NCBI RefSeq assembly: GCF_000720485.1
Contig: NZ_JOAX01000005.1
Location: 124,001 to 188,000 of the forward strand
Direction: 5' to 3'
DNA: 64,000 nucleotides
Origin: Streptomyces ochraceiscleroticus
Lineage (GTDB): Bacteria; Actinomycetota; Actinomycetes; Streptomycetales; Streptomycetaceae
Below, piece by piece: positions 26,581 through 35,083 of the stretch (the stretch's first letter is position 1; each line of letters starts with the position of its first letter). The translations under genes and the position numbers were made by a program. The notes under the pieces are model-generated. The model did no database searches and was not told the DNA's origin. It saw only the letters and a list, made by a program, of their open reading frames with translations.

Positions 26581-27066
26581 TCAGGAGCGGGGAGGGGAGA
26601 CGAGGCACTCCTGCAGGCAGTGCTGAATCACGTCCTGTTTGGTGTGGCGGCCTTCCGCATCGGAGGTCCCGCACACGGCCACCAAGTAGGGGGCGAGGCC
26701 GTGGTGTTCGGTGATCCGCACAGCCTGGTCCTCGATCTTCGAGGTCGCCACCGCCATGGGCAGACCGGCCGTGGCAAGAACCTCCAGCAGGGCCAGAACT
26801 CCGTCGTACACCGTGCTGGCCAGGGCACCGTACTCGGCATAGTCCGCCCGGTAGAGCCGCAGGGCCTGCTGGGCGGTCGGCTCGTCAAGGCCGATGACCT
26901 CGCGGAACGTCTGGTACATGGGCGGGCCGACGAAACTGCGCAGCGTGTCCGCGTCGGGTACGGGAACACCGAGCGCAGCGAGCGCGGTGGCGACGCCGGC
27001 GGTGATGCCGGAGGCGGAGTCCACCAGGGTGCCGTCGAGGTCGAGCAGGAGGCATGTGGGCGTCAC
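26581..27066 (-). CDS. HAD-superfamily phosphatase, C-terminally truncated
   Basis: The 161-residue product resembles phosphoglycolate-phosphatase-like HAD enzymes. Motif I DLDGTLVDSASGI (nucleophile and general-acid Asp), motif II VATSKIEDQA (Thr-Ser) and motif III Lys (GRHTKQDVIQHCL) are present. The family is normally about 210-220 residues, and the GDREHD-type motif IV that binds Mg2+ is missing; the reading ends abruptly in CLVSPPRS just before a terminator. It is therefore probably inactive, or a recent deletion product. It lies 54 nt after the PLP enzyme gene and shares its operon. Confidence 0.8.
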   Translation of the reverse strand: MTPTCLLLDLDGTLVDSASGITAGVATALAALGVPVPDADTLRSFVGPPMYQTFREVIGLDEPTAQQALRLYRADYAEYGALASTVYDGVLALLEVLATAGLPMAVATSKIEDQAVRITEHHGLAPYLVAVCGTSDAEGRHTKQDVIQHCLQECLVSPPRS

Positions 27067-27120
27067 GGGTCACCTTCGTGAAGTGCTGCCGCAGTGGCGG
27101 GGCGACGACAGGTGGGTCGG

Positions 27121-28356
27121 TCAGGACGGGAAGGTCGCATCGAGGGCGGCGCGGATGTCGGCGAGGAGATCGTCCGTGTCCTCCAGGCCGACGGACAGCC
27201 GCAGGTGCCCGTACTTCCTGAAGTCCTCCGGGTAGTTCTCCATGCCACCGCGTCCGCTGCCGCCGACATGCACGATCAGGGATTCGTCGTGGCCGAGTGA
27301 CACGGCCGAGGTGATGACGCGCAGGTTGCTGACGAAGCGGTTCTGCGCGTCGGAGTCCCCGTCGACGGCGAAGGCCATCATGGCGCCGTAACCGGCGCCG
27401 GCGAACTGGCGGCGCGCGGTCTCGTGCTGCGGGTGCGAGGGGAGGCCCGGGTAGGCCACGTAAGCGATCCGGGGGTCGGCTTCGAGCAACGCCGCGATCT
27501 TCTCGGCAGAGGCGAAGTGCTGCCGCAGTCGCAGCGGCAGGGTGACGGACCCCCGCATGATCATCCAGGCGTTGAACGGCGAGATCACCCCGCCGACCTC
27601 GACCATGGCCTCGTGGCGGATCGGGTCCACCAGGTCACGGGCGCCGATGACGACGCCGCCCATCGCGTCACCGTGGCCGTTGATGTACTTCGTCAGCGAG
27701 TGCACGACGAGATCGGCACCATCGCGCAGCGGGCGGTAGAACGGTGGGGGAGTCCAGGTGGAGTCGACCGACAGCAGGGCACCGGCATCATGCGCGATGT
27801 CGGCGAGCGCGGCGATGTCGGCCACGGTCGTCGTCGGGTTGGCGATCGCCTCCGCGTGGACGAGCTTGGTGTTCGGGCGCACGGCGCGGCGGACCGCGTC
27901 GAGGTCGCTGATGTCGACGAGCGTCGCCTCGATGCCGTACTTTTCCGGAAGCAGCTCGGCGAAGAGCCGATAGACAGCGTCGTAGGTCACATTGGAGACC
28001 ACCACGTGGTCCCCGGACTTCAGGTGGGTGAAGAACACACTGTGCAGCGCGGCCACACCGGTGGCGAACGCCACCGCGTCCTCGCCGCCCTCCAGAGCTG
28101 CGAGCTTGGTCTGGAGACAGACCTGGTTGGCACCGGAGTTGCGGGTGTAGACCAGTCCCTCGGCCGAGGACCAGTCCATGGTGGACGGGTCCTCCGGCAG
28201 CAGGTAGGAGTTGGCCATCACCAGCGGTGTCCGCACCGCACCGGTGCCCTCGTCAATGGTGTTGCCGACGTGCACCGACTGAGTGGCGAACGCGAGAGTG
28301 GACGGGTCGTGCTTGTCGGGCCGGGGAGTGCCCGGTATGTGGGTTGCTGTGCTCAT
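27121..28356 (-). CDS. Cys/Met-metabolism PLP-dependent enzyme (gamma-family)
   Basis: A 411-residue type I PLP enzyme of the cystathionine gamma-synthase / methionine gamma-lyase family. It includes the PLP-binding Lys in LVVHSLTKYINGHGDAMGGV, SVDSTWTPPPFYRPL, the phosphate-site AVAFATGVAALHSVF and the Tyr in EGLVYTRNSGANQV. It could catalyse gamma-elimination or gamma-replacement on homoserine- or methionine-derived substrates. ATG 28356 has AAAGGA upstream; an in-frame ATG at 28503 would add 49 Arg/Asp-rich residues and could instead mark an upstream short reading frame. Context with homoserine dehydrogenase suggests catabolism of homoserine-related amino acids. Confidence 0.88.
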   Translation of the reverse strand: MSTATHIPGTPRPDKHDPSTLAFATQSVHVGNTIDEGTGAVRTPLVMANSYLLPEDPSTMDWSSAEGLVYTRNSGANQVCLQTKLAALEGGEDAVAFATGVAALHSVFFTHLKSGDHVVVSNVTYDAVYRLFAELLPEKYGIEATLVDISDLDAVRRAVRPNTKLVHAEAIANPTTTVADIAALADIAHDAGALLSVDSTWTPPPFYRPLRDGADLVVHSLTKYINGHGDAMGGVVIGARDLVDPIRHEAMVEVGGVISPFNAWMIMRGSVTLPLRLRQHFASAEKIAALLEADPRIAYVAYPGLPSHPQHETARRQFAGAGYGAMMAFAVDGDSDAQNRFVSNLRVITSAVSLGHDESLIVHVGGSGRGGMENYPEDFRKYGHLRLSVGLEDTDDLLADIRAALDATFPS

Positions 28357-28541
28357 GTGATCGATGTTCCTTTCGCCGTCGGCATCGCGGCCGGATGTCA
28401 TGGACCGGAAAGCGGAGTGGGTAGGGCGGTCAGAACCTCGCCCATGCAGGACGCCCCGGCGCGCGGCAGGCCGTGACGGGTCCTGTCTCTCCGGGTCGGT
28501 CATTTCAATGTACCACCTAGTCACTCTACTGAGGGGGTGAC

Positions 28542-28673
28542 ATGGGCAACCGCGGCTCTGCCGGTGCGCTCGTCGCGCCGTCCCCTTGGATCCCGGGCGT
28601 CGCGGCCGACCCCGGGCGCCCACGAGAGCCCAGCCGCCGGAGGGTCCTGCGCCGGTTCCACGTCGATTGCTGA
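28542..28673 (+). CDS. Putative 43-residue peptide, function unknown
   Basis: A short reading frame with a purine-rich GAGGGGGTG 2 nt before ATG, encoding an Arg/Pro-rich peptide that starts MGNRGSAGAL and ends VLRRFHVDC. It lies in the divergent region upstream of the PLP enzyme and overlaps no other gene. There is no recognisable domain; it may be a chance frame. Confidence 0.25.
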   Translation: MGNRGSAGALVAPSPWIPGVAADPGRPREPSRRRVLRRFHVDC

Positions 28674-28698
28674 CGGGTACGCCCGCCGGCCGGTCGTC

Positions 28699-29925
28699 TC
28701 AGCTCTCTCCGCCGACGGACACCGGCCGGTCGTCCCGCAGCTCGCCGAAGAGTTTCTTCGCCCGCGGCAGGTTCCACTTCACGGCGCTGCCCTTGGAGGT
28801 CCGGAAGCCGAGAGGGGACACGGGGACATTGAGGCGCTTGCCGTTGCCGGCCGTCACGCCCTGCATCGCCTCGAACAGTGCGGTGAGGGTCCGCAGGTCC
28901 GTGTTCTTGTCCACGATGAGCGTGTGCAGTCCCGCTCTCATGGTCGGGTAGACCTTCGACGGGTTGAGGAGAGTGTCCGGCGTGGCGGTCTTGTCGGCCA
29001 ACGCGGACAGGAACTTCTGCTGGTTCTGGCTGCGCCCCAGATCGCCCTGGGCCTCCTGGTGGCGCTGGCGGACGAACGCGAGGGCCCTGCGGCCGTCGAG
29101 CGTATGGCACCCCTTCGTCAGGTCCAGCCCCGACTTCTCGTCCTTGATGTCCCTGTCCACGCACATCCGTACGCCGCCGACCGCGTCCACGATGCCCACG
29201 AAGCCCGCGAAGCCGATCTCCGTGTAGTGGTCGATGCGCAGACCCGTGTTGTGCTCGATGGTCCGCACGAGGAGGTCGGGGCCGCCGAACGAGAACGCCG
29301 CGTTGAGCTTGTTCTTCGACGCGCGGTAGTGCTTGCCCGTATCGGGGCGGATGTAGGGCGGGATGGTCACCCACGAGTCGCGTGGCAGGCTCGTCATCGT
29401 GGTGCCGTGCGCGCCGGTGTGCAGGAGGATCATCGAGTCGGTGCGGCGGCCCGCGTCGGCCGAACCGCCGGTGTGCAGGTCTTTCTTGGCCCGGTCGGTC
29501 AGGCCCGCACGGCTGTCGGAGCCCACGATCAGGTAGTTGGTTCCCCGGCCCTGCGGTGGGCGATCGGTGATCTTACTGAGGTCGACGTCGCGATGGAGAC
29601 TGGTGTCGGCCCAGATGTACGTACCGCAGGACGTCAGGAATAGCACGCCGGCCAGGAGGACCGCCGTGCGCGCGAGTCGGCGCCGCCGACGGGGGCGGGC
29701 CGGGGTGGACCTTCCCCTGGGAGCCCTGGGAGTGCGATCGGACCCGTACTGAGGGCTGCTCAGTACCGGCACGGGCTGCGGGTTTGCGGACGGCTCAGGC
29801 GCGTACTCGGCCTGAAGCCACACCTGCCCGGTGCTGACGTGCGCCGTCTCCGCAGTGCCAACGTACGTCTCCGCAGTGCCAACGTACTGGTTCCCGTCGG
29901 GCCACCCGTACAACTGATCGTTCAT
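28699..29925 (-). CDS. LytR-CpsA-Psr (LCP) family cell-wall glycopolymer ligase
   Basis: A 408-residue membrane-anchored protein: a cytoplasmic Pro-rich N-terminus, a basic stretch and one membrane helix (TAVLLAGVLFLTSCGTYIWA, about residues 88-107), then the extracellular LCP domain. Conserved LCP residues are visible in NYLIVGSDSRAGL, RRTDSMILLH, TSLPRDSWVTIP and CHTLDGRRALAFVRQRH (pyrophosphate-binding Arg/Asp). LCP proteins attach polyprenyl-linked glycopolymers to peptidoglycan. The neighbouring GT2 protein on the same strand could supply such a polymer. A 21-nt tandem duplication (29846-29887) doubles YVGTAET near the N-terminus. Confidence 0.92.
   Translation of the reverse strand: MNDQLYGWPDGNQYVGTAETYVGTAETAHVSTGQVWLQAEYAPEPSANPQPVPVLSSPQYGSDRTPRAPRGRSTPARPRRRRRLARTAVLLAGVLFLTSCGTYIWADTSLHRDVDLSKITDRPPQGRGTNYLIVGSDSRAGLTDRAKKDLHTGGSADAGRRTDSMILLHTGAHGTTMTSLPRDSWVTIPPYIRPDTGKHYRASKNKLNAAFSFGGPDLLVRTIEHNTGLRIDHYTEIGFAGFVGIVDAVGGVRMCVDRDIKDEKSGLDLTKGCHTLDGRRALAFVRQRHQEAQGDLGRSQNQQKFLSALADKTATPDTLLNPSKVYPTMRAGLHTLIVDKNTDLRTLTALFEAMQGVTAGNGKRLNVPVSPLGFRTSKGSAVKWNLPRAKKLFGELRDDRPVSVGGES
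29846..29887. repeat. 21-nt in-frame tandem duplication
   Basis: Two identical copies of a 21-nt unit (29846-29866 and 29867-29887) inside the LCP gene give a doubled YVGTAET heptapeptide in the cytoplasmic tail. Confidence 0.85.
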
Positions 29926-30019
29926 GGAGGGCAGTGTGTACCTCCAGAGGCTCCGCACCCGATCTTCCGGAGATCTTCCCGGAATGGCGCCGCCGTTGTG
30001 CTATAGCGAACGCCCGCCG

Positions 30020-30054
30020 CCGGGGCCGAGCGCCAAGTGGACGCTCGGCCCCGG
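30020..30054. terminator. Hairpin terminator after the glycosyltransferase gene
   Basis: 13-bp perfect stem (30020-30032 pairing with 30042-30054) and a 9-nt loop, 11 nt beyond the stop of the minus-strand gene at 30065. Confidence 0.75.
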
Positions 30055-30064
30055 ACGTCCCCGG

Positions 30065-32242
30065 TCACCGCGACGGAAGGCTTCCGTACGCGACCGGCTG
30101 CCCGATCTGCTCAGCGGCGGTGCCCGAGCGGTGCATGCGCTGCCACTTCAGCCGCGTTCCGAGAAGGAACGCCGCTACGGACTGAATGACCACCAGGTAC
30201 ATCAACTGCCGGTAGACAAAGAGCTGGAACGGCATCGACCAGAGCGCCCGCACCCGCTCCCCATCCAGCCGCAGCGCGTACCCCGCCACGGCCAGCTGAA
30301 GGGCGAGGAAGGCCAGCCACACCCCGGCCGACTGCACGGGGCTGCGGAAGAGCGCCCCGTACAGCGCGAACACATCGACCACCGGCGCGAGCAGTGGCAG
30401 GGCGACCTGGAAGAGCGTGAGATAAGTCAGCCCGCGGCGGCCGAACCGCCCGGCAGGGCCCACCTCGACCGTCGCACGGCGGTGCTTCCACATGGCCTGC
30501 AGCGTGCCGAAACACCAGCGGTACCGCTGCCGCCACAGTTGGCGCAGCGAGGTGGGCACCTCGGTCCAGGCGATGGCGCTCTCCTCGTAGACCACCCGCC
30601 AACCGGCCTCCCACAGCGCCATGGTGAGGTCGGTGTCCTCGGCGAGGGTGTCCGCGCTGACCCCGCCGACGCCCATCAGCGCGTCCCGGCGAAAGGCGCC
30701 GATGGCGCCGGGCACCGTCGGCATGCACTCCAGCACCTCGAACATCCGGCGGTCCAGGTTGAACCCGAAGACATACTCCAGGTGCTGCCATCTGCCCAGC
30801 AGGCCGCGCCGGTTGCCGACCTTGGTGTTACCACTGACCGCACCCACGGCCGCGTGCGCGAGCGGCTGGATGAGCCGGTGAACGGCATCCGGCTCGAAGA
30901 CGGTGTCGGCATCGACCATGACCACGATGTCGCATCTCGCATGGGACAGACCCGTGTTGAGGGCGGCAGCCTTCCCCGCGTTGGCCTGGCGGATCACTTG
31001 CACGCGGGGATCGTCGATCCACGTGGCGAGGTCCGCCGTCCGGTCCGTCGACCCGTCATCGATGACGATGACCTGCAACTGCCGGTGAGAGGAGGCGAGC
31101 AGCGACCGGACGGTCGACTCGATGCCCGCCTCTTCGTTGTAGGCAGGCACGAGAACGGTCACCGGGTCCGTGATCTCCCGCAGTCGGGGCGAGCCCGGGC
31201 GAAACCGGGTCAGACGCCGGACGTGGGCACGGGCGAAGAGGATGAGCAGCGCCAGCCGCAGCACGCCCAGCGCGCCGGCGATCCCCAGGACCCAGGTCAT
31301 GATGCTCACAAACGTGTGGCCGAGGGCCTTGGCCCAGATCAGGCCCGTGCCCTGCCACCGTTCCAGGACGGAGACCGGCCGATCGGCCTGCGCCAGCCCG
31401 GCCCCGGCCGTCACAGTGGTGAACTCCTTCACATTCCGGTTGCCCAGCAGCTTCTCCGTCTCCTCGTACGCGGTACCGGTCTGCGCGTACTGCCGGATCA
31501 CGCCCTGTGCCGACTTGCGGAACCACCGGTCGGCGGCGACCAGCGTGTACCCCTGCGCGGCGGCGTCACGTGCCGCCCGCCATTCGGGGCCGCACATCGT
31601 GTCCACCGCGGTGGTCAGCGGCATGCGCAGCAGTCGGGTGTCGATGCCGGCGGAGCCGGCCAGCGCCTTCTGCGTGAGCGACAGCTCCAGATGGGCGCGC
31701 AGCGGCGATGCCTCGCCCATGGCGGCGCCGGTGTAGGTGTTCGAGCCGATCTCATGGCCCTCGGCGCGTATCCGCCGTACCAGGTCCGGGCGTTCGGCCG
31801 CCTCGGCGCCGCGCAGGAAGAAGGTGGCGTGTGCGTGGTGGCGGCGCAACAGGTCGAGCAGGCGCGGAGTCCATACGGGATCGGGCCCGCCGTCGTAGGT
31901 GAGCGCCACTGTACGGGCGGGCATCGCGGCGGACTTCACCGACCCGCCGCTGATGCGCACCACCGGGCCGCCCTGGGCCACGGCCCGCGGCACGGGCGTG
32001 GTGCAGTCGCGCCGGGTCTTCGCGGCATCGACCTCGTGGGTGGTCCAGCCCTCGAAGAGCAGGGCACCGAACATCACAGGCAGCACGAGGATCAACAGCA
32101 GCCAGTGCCCGCGCGGGTCACGGGACTGCGCATGCCGGCCCCGGTTCGAGCGGCGCCTCACGACCAGGCCGAACTGCCGACCACCGCGACCCGCTCGGGG
32201 TGTCTTCGAGCCTCTGGGCCGCACGCAGAAGCGTCGGCGCAT
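30065..32242 (-). CDS. GT2 glycosyltransferase fused to a degenerate NodB deacetylase domain
   Basis: A 725-residue membrane protein. A basic N-terminus and one helix (WLLLILVLPVMFGALLFEGW) precede an extracellular NodB domain (about residues 105-310), a second helix (about 335-360), a cytoplasmic GT2 domain (about 390-620) and several C-terminal helices. GT2 motifs are intact: VLVPAYNEEAGIESTV, MVDADTVFEPDAV, LAEDTDLTMALWEAGW and QRYRWCFGTLQ, as in hyaluronan/poly-GlcNAc synthases. The deacetylase part has TYDGGPDP instead of TFDDGPDP and GSNTYTGAAM where an NHTYTHADM-like motif is expected, and lacks the RPP motif (RMPL). The metal-binding Asp and both His are gone, so it is almost certainly not a deacetylase. 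It probably makes a surface polysaccharide. Confidence 0.9.
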   Translation of the reverse strand: MRRRFCVRPRGSKTPRAGRGGRQFGLVVRRRSNRGRHAQSRDPRGHWLLLILVLPVMFGALLFEGWTTHEVDAAKTRRDCTTPVPRAVAQGGPVVRISGGSVKSAAMPARTVALTYDGGPDPVWTPRLLDLLRRHHAHATFFLRGAEAAERPDLVRRIRAEGHEIGSNTYTGAAMGEASPLRAHLELSLTQKALAGSAGIDTRLLRMPLTTAVDTMCGPEWRAARDAAAQGYTLVAADRWFRKSAQGVIRQYAQTGTAYEETEKLLGNRNVKEFTTVTAGAGLAQADRPVSVLERWQGTGLIWAKALGHTFVSIMTWVLGIAGALGVLRLALLILFARAHVRRLTRFRPGSPRLREITDPVTVLVPAYNEEAGIESTVRSLLASSHRQLQVIVIDDGSTDRTADLATWIDDPRVQVIRQANAGKAAALNTGLSHARCDIVVMVDADTVFEPDAVHRLIQPLAHAAVGAVSGNTKVGNRRGLLGRWQHLEYVFGFNLDRRMFEVLECMPTVPGAIGAFRRDALMGVGGVSADTLAEDTDLTMALWEAGWRVVYEESAIAWTEVPTSLRQLWRQRYRWCFGTLQAMWKHRRATVEVGPAGRFGRRGLTYLTLFQVALPLLAPVVDVFALYGALFRSPVQSAGVWLAFLALQLAVAGYALRLDGERVRALWSMPFQLFVYRQLMYLVVIQSVAAFLLGTRLKWQRMHRSGTAAEQIGQPVAYGSLPSR

Positions 32243-32422
32243 GGCTGATGAGCATGTATTTTCTGCCGTCTTGGGTACCGACTGGCCTTACGCATGGTGC
32301 GCGAGTGTACTCATGGAGAAATCGGGGTAGGCGCCAAAAGCGTGGTTTACGCACCACTGCGCCCCCTGGCCATCCCACCGGTTGATGCGGGCGATCGGGG
32401 CGGTCCGCCTCACAGGAGCAGG

Positions 32423-33379
32423 ATGCGGATATCGCGCATCACGCTGCCCATGCCACCGTCGCCGTGGGATAGTTGGGCAGTGATCGCGTTGGTGTCCGCA
32501 CCCAGCAATCTCGGCCTCCGTCCGCCGCTGCCGACGACCGTTCCCGGCTGCGCCAAGGCGCCGGAGGCGCTGCGCGACGCGGGGCTTTTCGCGCGCTTCG
32601 CCGAGCTCGGCGCGCGCGACGCCGGAGTGGTACTGCCAGGCCGGTATGCCGATGACTCCTCGCCAGGTCGGCTTCGAAACCAAAGCTTGATCATCGAGCA
32701 TGCGCGGCGGTTGGCCGGGCGTATCACCGAGATACGGACAGTCGGCGACGTTCCACTGGTCATCGGCGGAGATTGCAGCTTGCTGATCGGAGCCGGCCTG
32801 GCGCTGCGGGCGGCGGGCCGGTTCGGCCTGGTACACCTCGACGGGCACACCGACTTCCGCCACCCGGGCAATTCCCCCACGTGCGCCTCTCTGGCCGGCG
32901 AAGACCTTGCCGCCGCTATCGGCCGGCACTGGCCCGTGATTGCCGACATCGACGGTCTCGGCCCGTACTTCCGCGCCGCGGACGTGTCGCACGCCGGGTG
33001 TCGCGACGAGGACGAGCAACTGGTCGAAGTGAGCCAAACGGTGGGCTTGACGATCCGCGCCTCCGAGATCATCCGTGACGGCGCCGTCGATGCCGGGCAG
33101 CGCATTCGCGAGCAAGTCGATCGAGCCGAACTCGACGGCTACTGGCTGCACCTGGACGTGGACATCCTCGACTCCGCGGTCATGCCCGCGGTCGACAGCC
33201 CCTCTCCGGGCGGAATCGACGCAGCGCACCTTGCCGACCTGCTCGCCGTGCTCGCCCCACGCGCCGTCGGGGCACAGGTCACCGTGTTCGACCCCGACCT
33301 TGACCCGGACGGGCGCTGTGCCCGGCTGCTTGTGGAGATCCTCGCCGATGGTCTGGGGGAGCTCGGCCGAGCGCGCTGA
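32423..33379 (+). CDS. Arginase/agmatinase/ureohydrolase-family protein
   Basis: A 318-residue member of the ureohydrolase superfamily. The binuclear Mn2+ motifs are present: GGDCSLLIGAGLAL (GGDHS-type, His replaced by Cys), HLDGHTDFRHPG (DxHxD) and HLDVDILDSAVMPAVDSPSP (DxDxxDP-like). The His-to-Cys change at the first metal site is seen in some divergent members. AGGAG precedes ATG 32423; an alternative GTG at 32480 would begin at the conserved IALVSAPSNLGLRPP. Substrate could be an agmatine-, arginine- or formiminoglutamate-like guanidino compound. It is isolated, divergent from the glycosyltransferase. Confidence 0.87.
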   Translation: MRISRITLPMPPSPWDSWAVIALVSAPSNLGLRPPLPTTVPGCAKAPEALRDAGLFARFAELGARDAGVVLPGRYADDSSPGRLRNQSLIIEHARRLAGRITEIRTVGDVPLVIGGDCSLLIGAGLALRAAGRFGLVHLDGHTDFRHPGNSPTCASLAGEDLAAAIGRHWPVIADIDGLGPYFRAADVSHAGCRDEDEQLVEVSQTVGLTIRASEIIRDGAVDAGQRIREQVDRAELDGYWLHLDVDILDSAVMPAVDSPSPGGIDAAHLADLLAVLAPRAVGAQVTVFDPDLDPDGRCARLLVEILADGLGELGRAR

Positions 33380-33540
33380 CGATCAGCTCACTGAGCGAGA
33401 CTGAGTCCGACTGGTCCACAGGTGTGGGCAATTGTCATCGCGTGTGCGTTCAGGCGGGCAATGGGCAGCGCTGGACCCTGGCCATAGCTTCGGCTTCGCC
33501 GCTCACCCTGTCGGCAGCGTGAAGGTCCGGAGGTCTTCTC

Positions 33541-33581
33541 CGTGATCAACAACCGTGACTGTCAACAACGCTCGTGATCAA
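33541..33581. repeat. Short direct repeats in a convergent intergenic region
   Basis: TCAACAAC recurs at 33546 and 33562 (16-nt period) and CGTGATCAA at 33541 and 33573. The segment lies between the ends of the arginase and CGNR genes; its role is unclear. Confidence 0.4.
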
Positions 33582-33614
33582 TACACCTGTACGGAACGGC
33601 CTCGGAAGGTCTCG

Positions 33615-34223
33615 TCATGTCGTCCCAGTCCGGGTGCGGCGGGCGTAGGCGCGGGCGGCGCGGGCGCGGTCGCCGCAGCGGGTGGAGCACCAGTGGCGGC
33701 GGCCGTGGCGGAGCAGGTAGCGATTGCAGGGCGGGGAGCCGCAGGCGGTGAGGCGTTCGGCATCGGGGCCGGTGAGCAGGTCTGCGGCGTCGGCGGCGAG
33801 GGTTGCCAGGGCGTGGTCGACGATCGCGGTGGTGGGGTGGGGAGTGGCGCGGTAGGGGCCGTTTTTGTCGTCCCACTGCAGCAGCGGGGCGGTGGGGACG
33901 CGGGTCATCGCGTCGTTGATGGCCGCGACGGCGGCGGGGAGGGCGGGAAGTCCGGCGGCGCGGGCGGCGAACAGCGATCTGATCTGTTCGCGCAGCGAGC
34001 GAAGCTGCGCCGCGCACATGTCCAGCATGCCGGCGTCGACCGGTGCGAGGCCGCGCTGTGTCAGCCAGTGGTTGGTCTGCGCAGGCGTCCCCAGTCGATC
34101 GACGGTGTGTCCGCCGGGCATGGCAATCGCACTGTTGGCCAGGGCGAGGGAGAGGTGCTCTTCCTCCCCCTGTGCGGGCGGCAGGGCGGGCTCTTCGGTC
34201 ACGGACTCCTTCATGCTTCTCAT
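33615..34223 (-). CDS. ABATE/CGNR zinc-finger stress-type regulator
   Basis: A 202-residue protein with an N-terminal ABATE domain (LSLALANSAIAMPGGHTVDR near residue 24) and a C-terminal CGNR zinc finger, CGSPPCNRYLLRHGRRHWCS followed by TRCGDRARAARAYARR. In the finger the Cys residues bind Zn2+ and the basic helix should contact DNA. Such proteins are proposed ligand-responsive transcription factors. It is divergent from a metallo-beta-lactamase-fold gene, and the region between holds three regularly spaced CCGTGAG half-sites, a likely operator. Confidence 0.85.
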   Translation of the reverse strand: MRSMKESVTEEPALPPAQGEEEHLSLALANSAIAMPGGHTVDRLGTPAQTNHWLTQRGLAPVDAGMLDMCAAQLRSLREQIRSLFAARAAGLPALPAAVAAINDAMTRVPTAPLLQWDDKNGPYRATPHPTTAIVDHALATLAADAADLLTGPDAERLTACGSPPCNRYLLRHGRRHWCSTRCGDRARAARAYARRTRTGTT

Positions 34224-34241
34224 GGTACGGCTTGCGCTCGT

Positions 34242-34294
34242 CCGTGAGAAATGGCTACTGTCATCTCACGGTTAATTTTCGTCCATCCGTGAGG
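34242..34294. promoter_or_regulatory. Three-half-site operator between CGNR and MBL genes
   Basis: CCGTGAGA (34242-34249) and its exact inverse TCTCACGG (34264-34271) are followed by CCGTGAGG (34287-34294). The starts are 22 and 23 nt apart, about two helical turns each. The array overlaps the divergent promoter region. Confidence 0.6.
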
Positions 34295-34303
34295 TGTATT
34301 CCT

Positions 34304-35083
34304 GTGCCTTCTCCTTCTGCAGCGACCGACCAGTTCCCGGTCCGCGTCTTCGGCGGCCCGACCGCCCTCTTCGAGTACGGCGGACTGCGCTTCCTGACCG
34401 ACCCCACCTTCGACGCCCCCGGCGACTACCAGGCGCCCGGCGTGGTCCTGACCAAGACCGCCCCTTCCGTCGGCGACCCAGCCGGCCTCGGCACCGTCGA
34501 CGTGGTGCTCCTCTCGCACGATGAGCACGCCGACAACCTCGACACCTCCGGCCGGGCCCTGCTCGCAGATGTCCCCCTCACCCTCACCACCCCCGGCGGC
34601 GGACAGCGCCTGGGGGAGAGGGCCACGGGCCTGGCCGACTGGGAGTCCATCGAGCTCGACCGCCCCGACGGCGGCACCATCACCGTCACCGGCGTTCCCG
34701 CCATCCACGGCCCCGGCCCGCGCGAGGAGGTCGAGCCGATCGCCGGCCAGGTCGTCGGTTTCATCCTGACCGGGGAGGGGCTGCCCACCGTGTACGTCAG
34801 CGGCGACAACGCCTCCCTCGACGCGGTCAAGGAGATCGCCGAGCGCTTCGCCCCGGTGGACACCGCCATCCTCTTCGCCGGCGCACCGCGCTTCGCCGAC
34901 GTCTTCGACGGCGAGCTGATCGTCCTGGACAGCGCCCAGGCCGCCGAAGCCGCCCAGCTCCTCGGCGCCCGCCGTGTGGTGCCCGTCCACTACGACAGCT
35001 GGGCCCACTTCACCGAGGGCCGCGACGAGCTGGAAGCCGCCTTCACCGAGGCCGGGCTGATCGACCGCCTGCAGATCGGCTGA
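34304..35083 (+). CDS. Metallo-beta-lactamase-fold hydrolase (UlaG-like)
   Basis: A 259-residue protein of the beta-lactamase_2 / L-ascorbate-6-phosphate lactonase-like group. Its metal motif is SHDEHADNLD (HxxEHxDN variant of HxHxDH), with IHGPGPREE and VPVHYDSWAHFTEG supplying later ligands; VYVSGDNASLD is the bridging-Asp strand. Start is GTG 34304 with GAGG upstream. The substrate is unknown. It lies upstream of an MFS exporter on the same strand (235-nt gap) and divergent from the CGNR regulator, so inducible detoxification is a reasonable guess. Confidence 0.85.
   Translation: MPSPSAATDQFPVRVFGGPTALFEYGGLRFLTDPTFDAPGDYQAPGVVLTKTAPSVGDPAGLGTVDVVLLSHDEHADNLDTSGRALLADVPLTLTTPGGGQRLGERATGLADWESIELDRPDGGTITVTGVPAIHGPGPREEVEPIAGQVVGFILTGEGLPTVYVSGDNASLDAVKEIAERFAPVDTAILFAGAPRFADVFDGELIVLDSAQAAEAAQLLGARRVVPVHYDSWAHFTEGRDELEAAFTEAGLIDRLQIG

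Noticed and set aside
25261..33300. Long opposite-strand open frames inside real genes (for example antisense to the PLP, LCP, GT2 and Rieske genes)
   Set aside because: They mirror the third-position GC bias of the true genes, have low-complexity Arg/Gly/Val composition and no domains.
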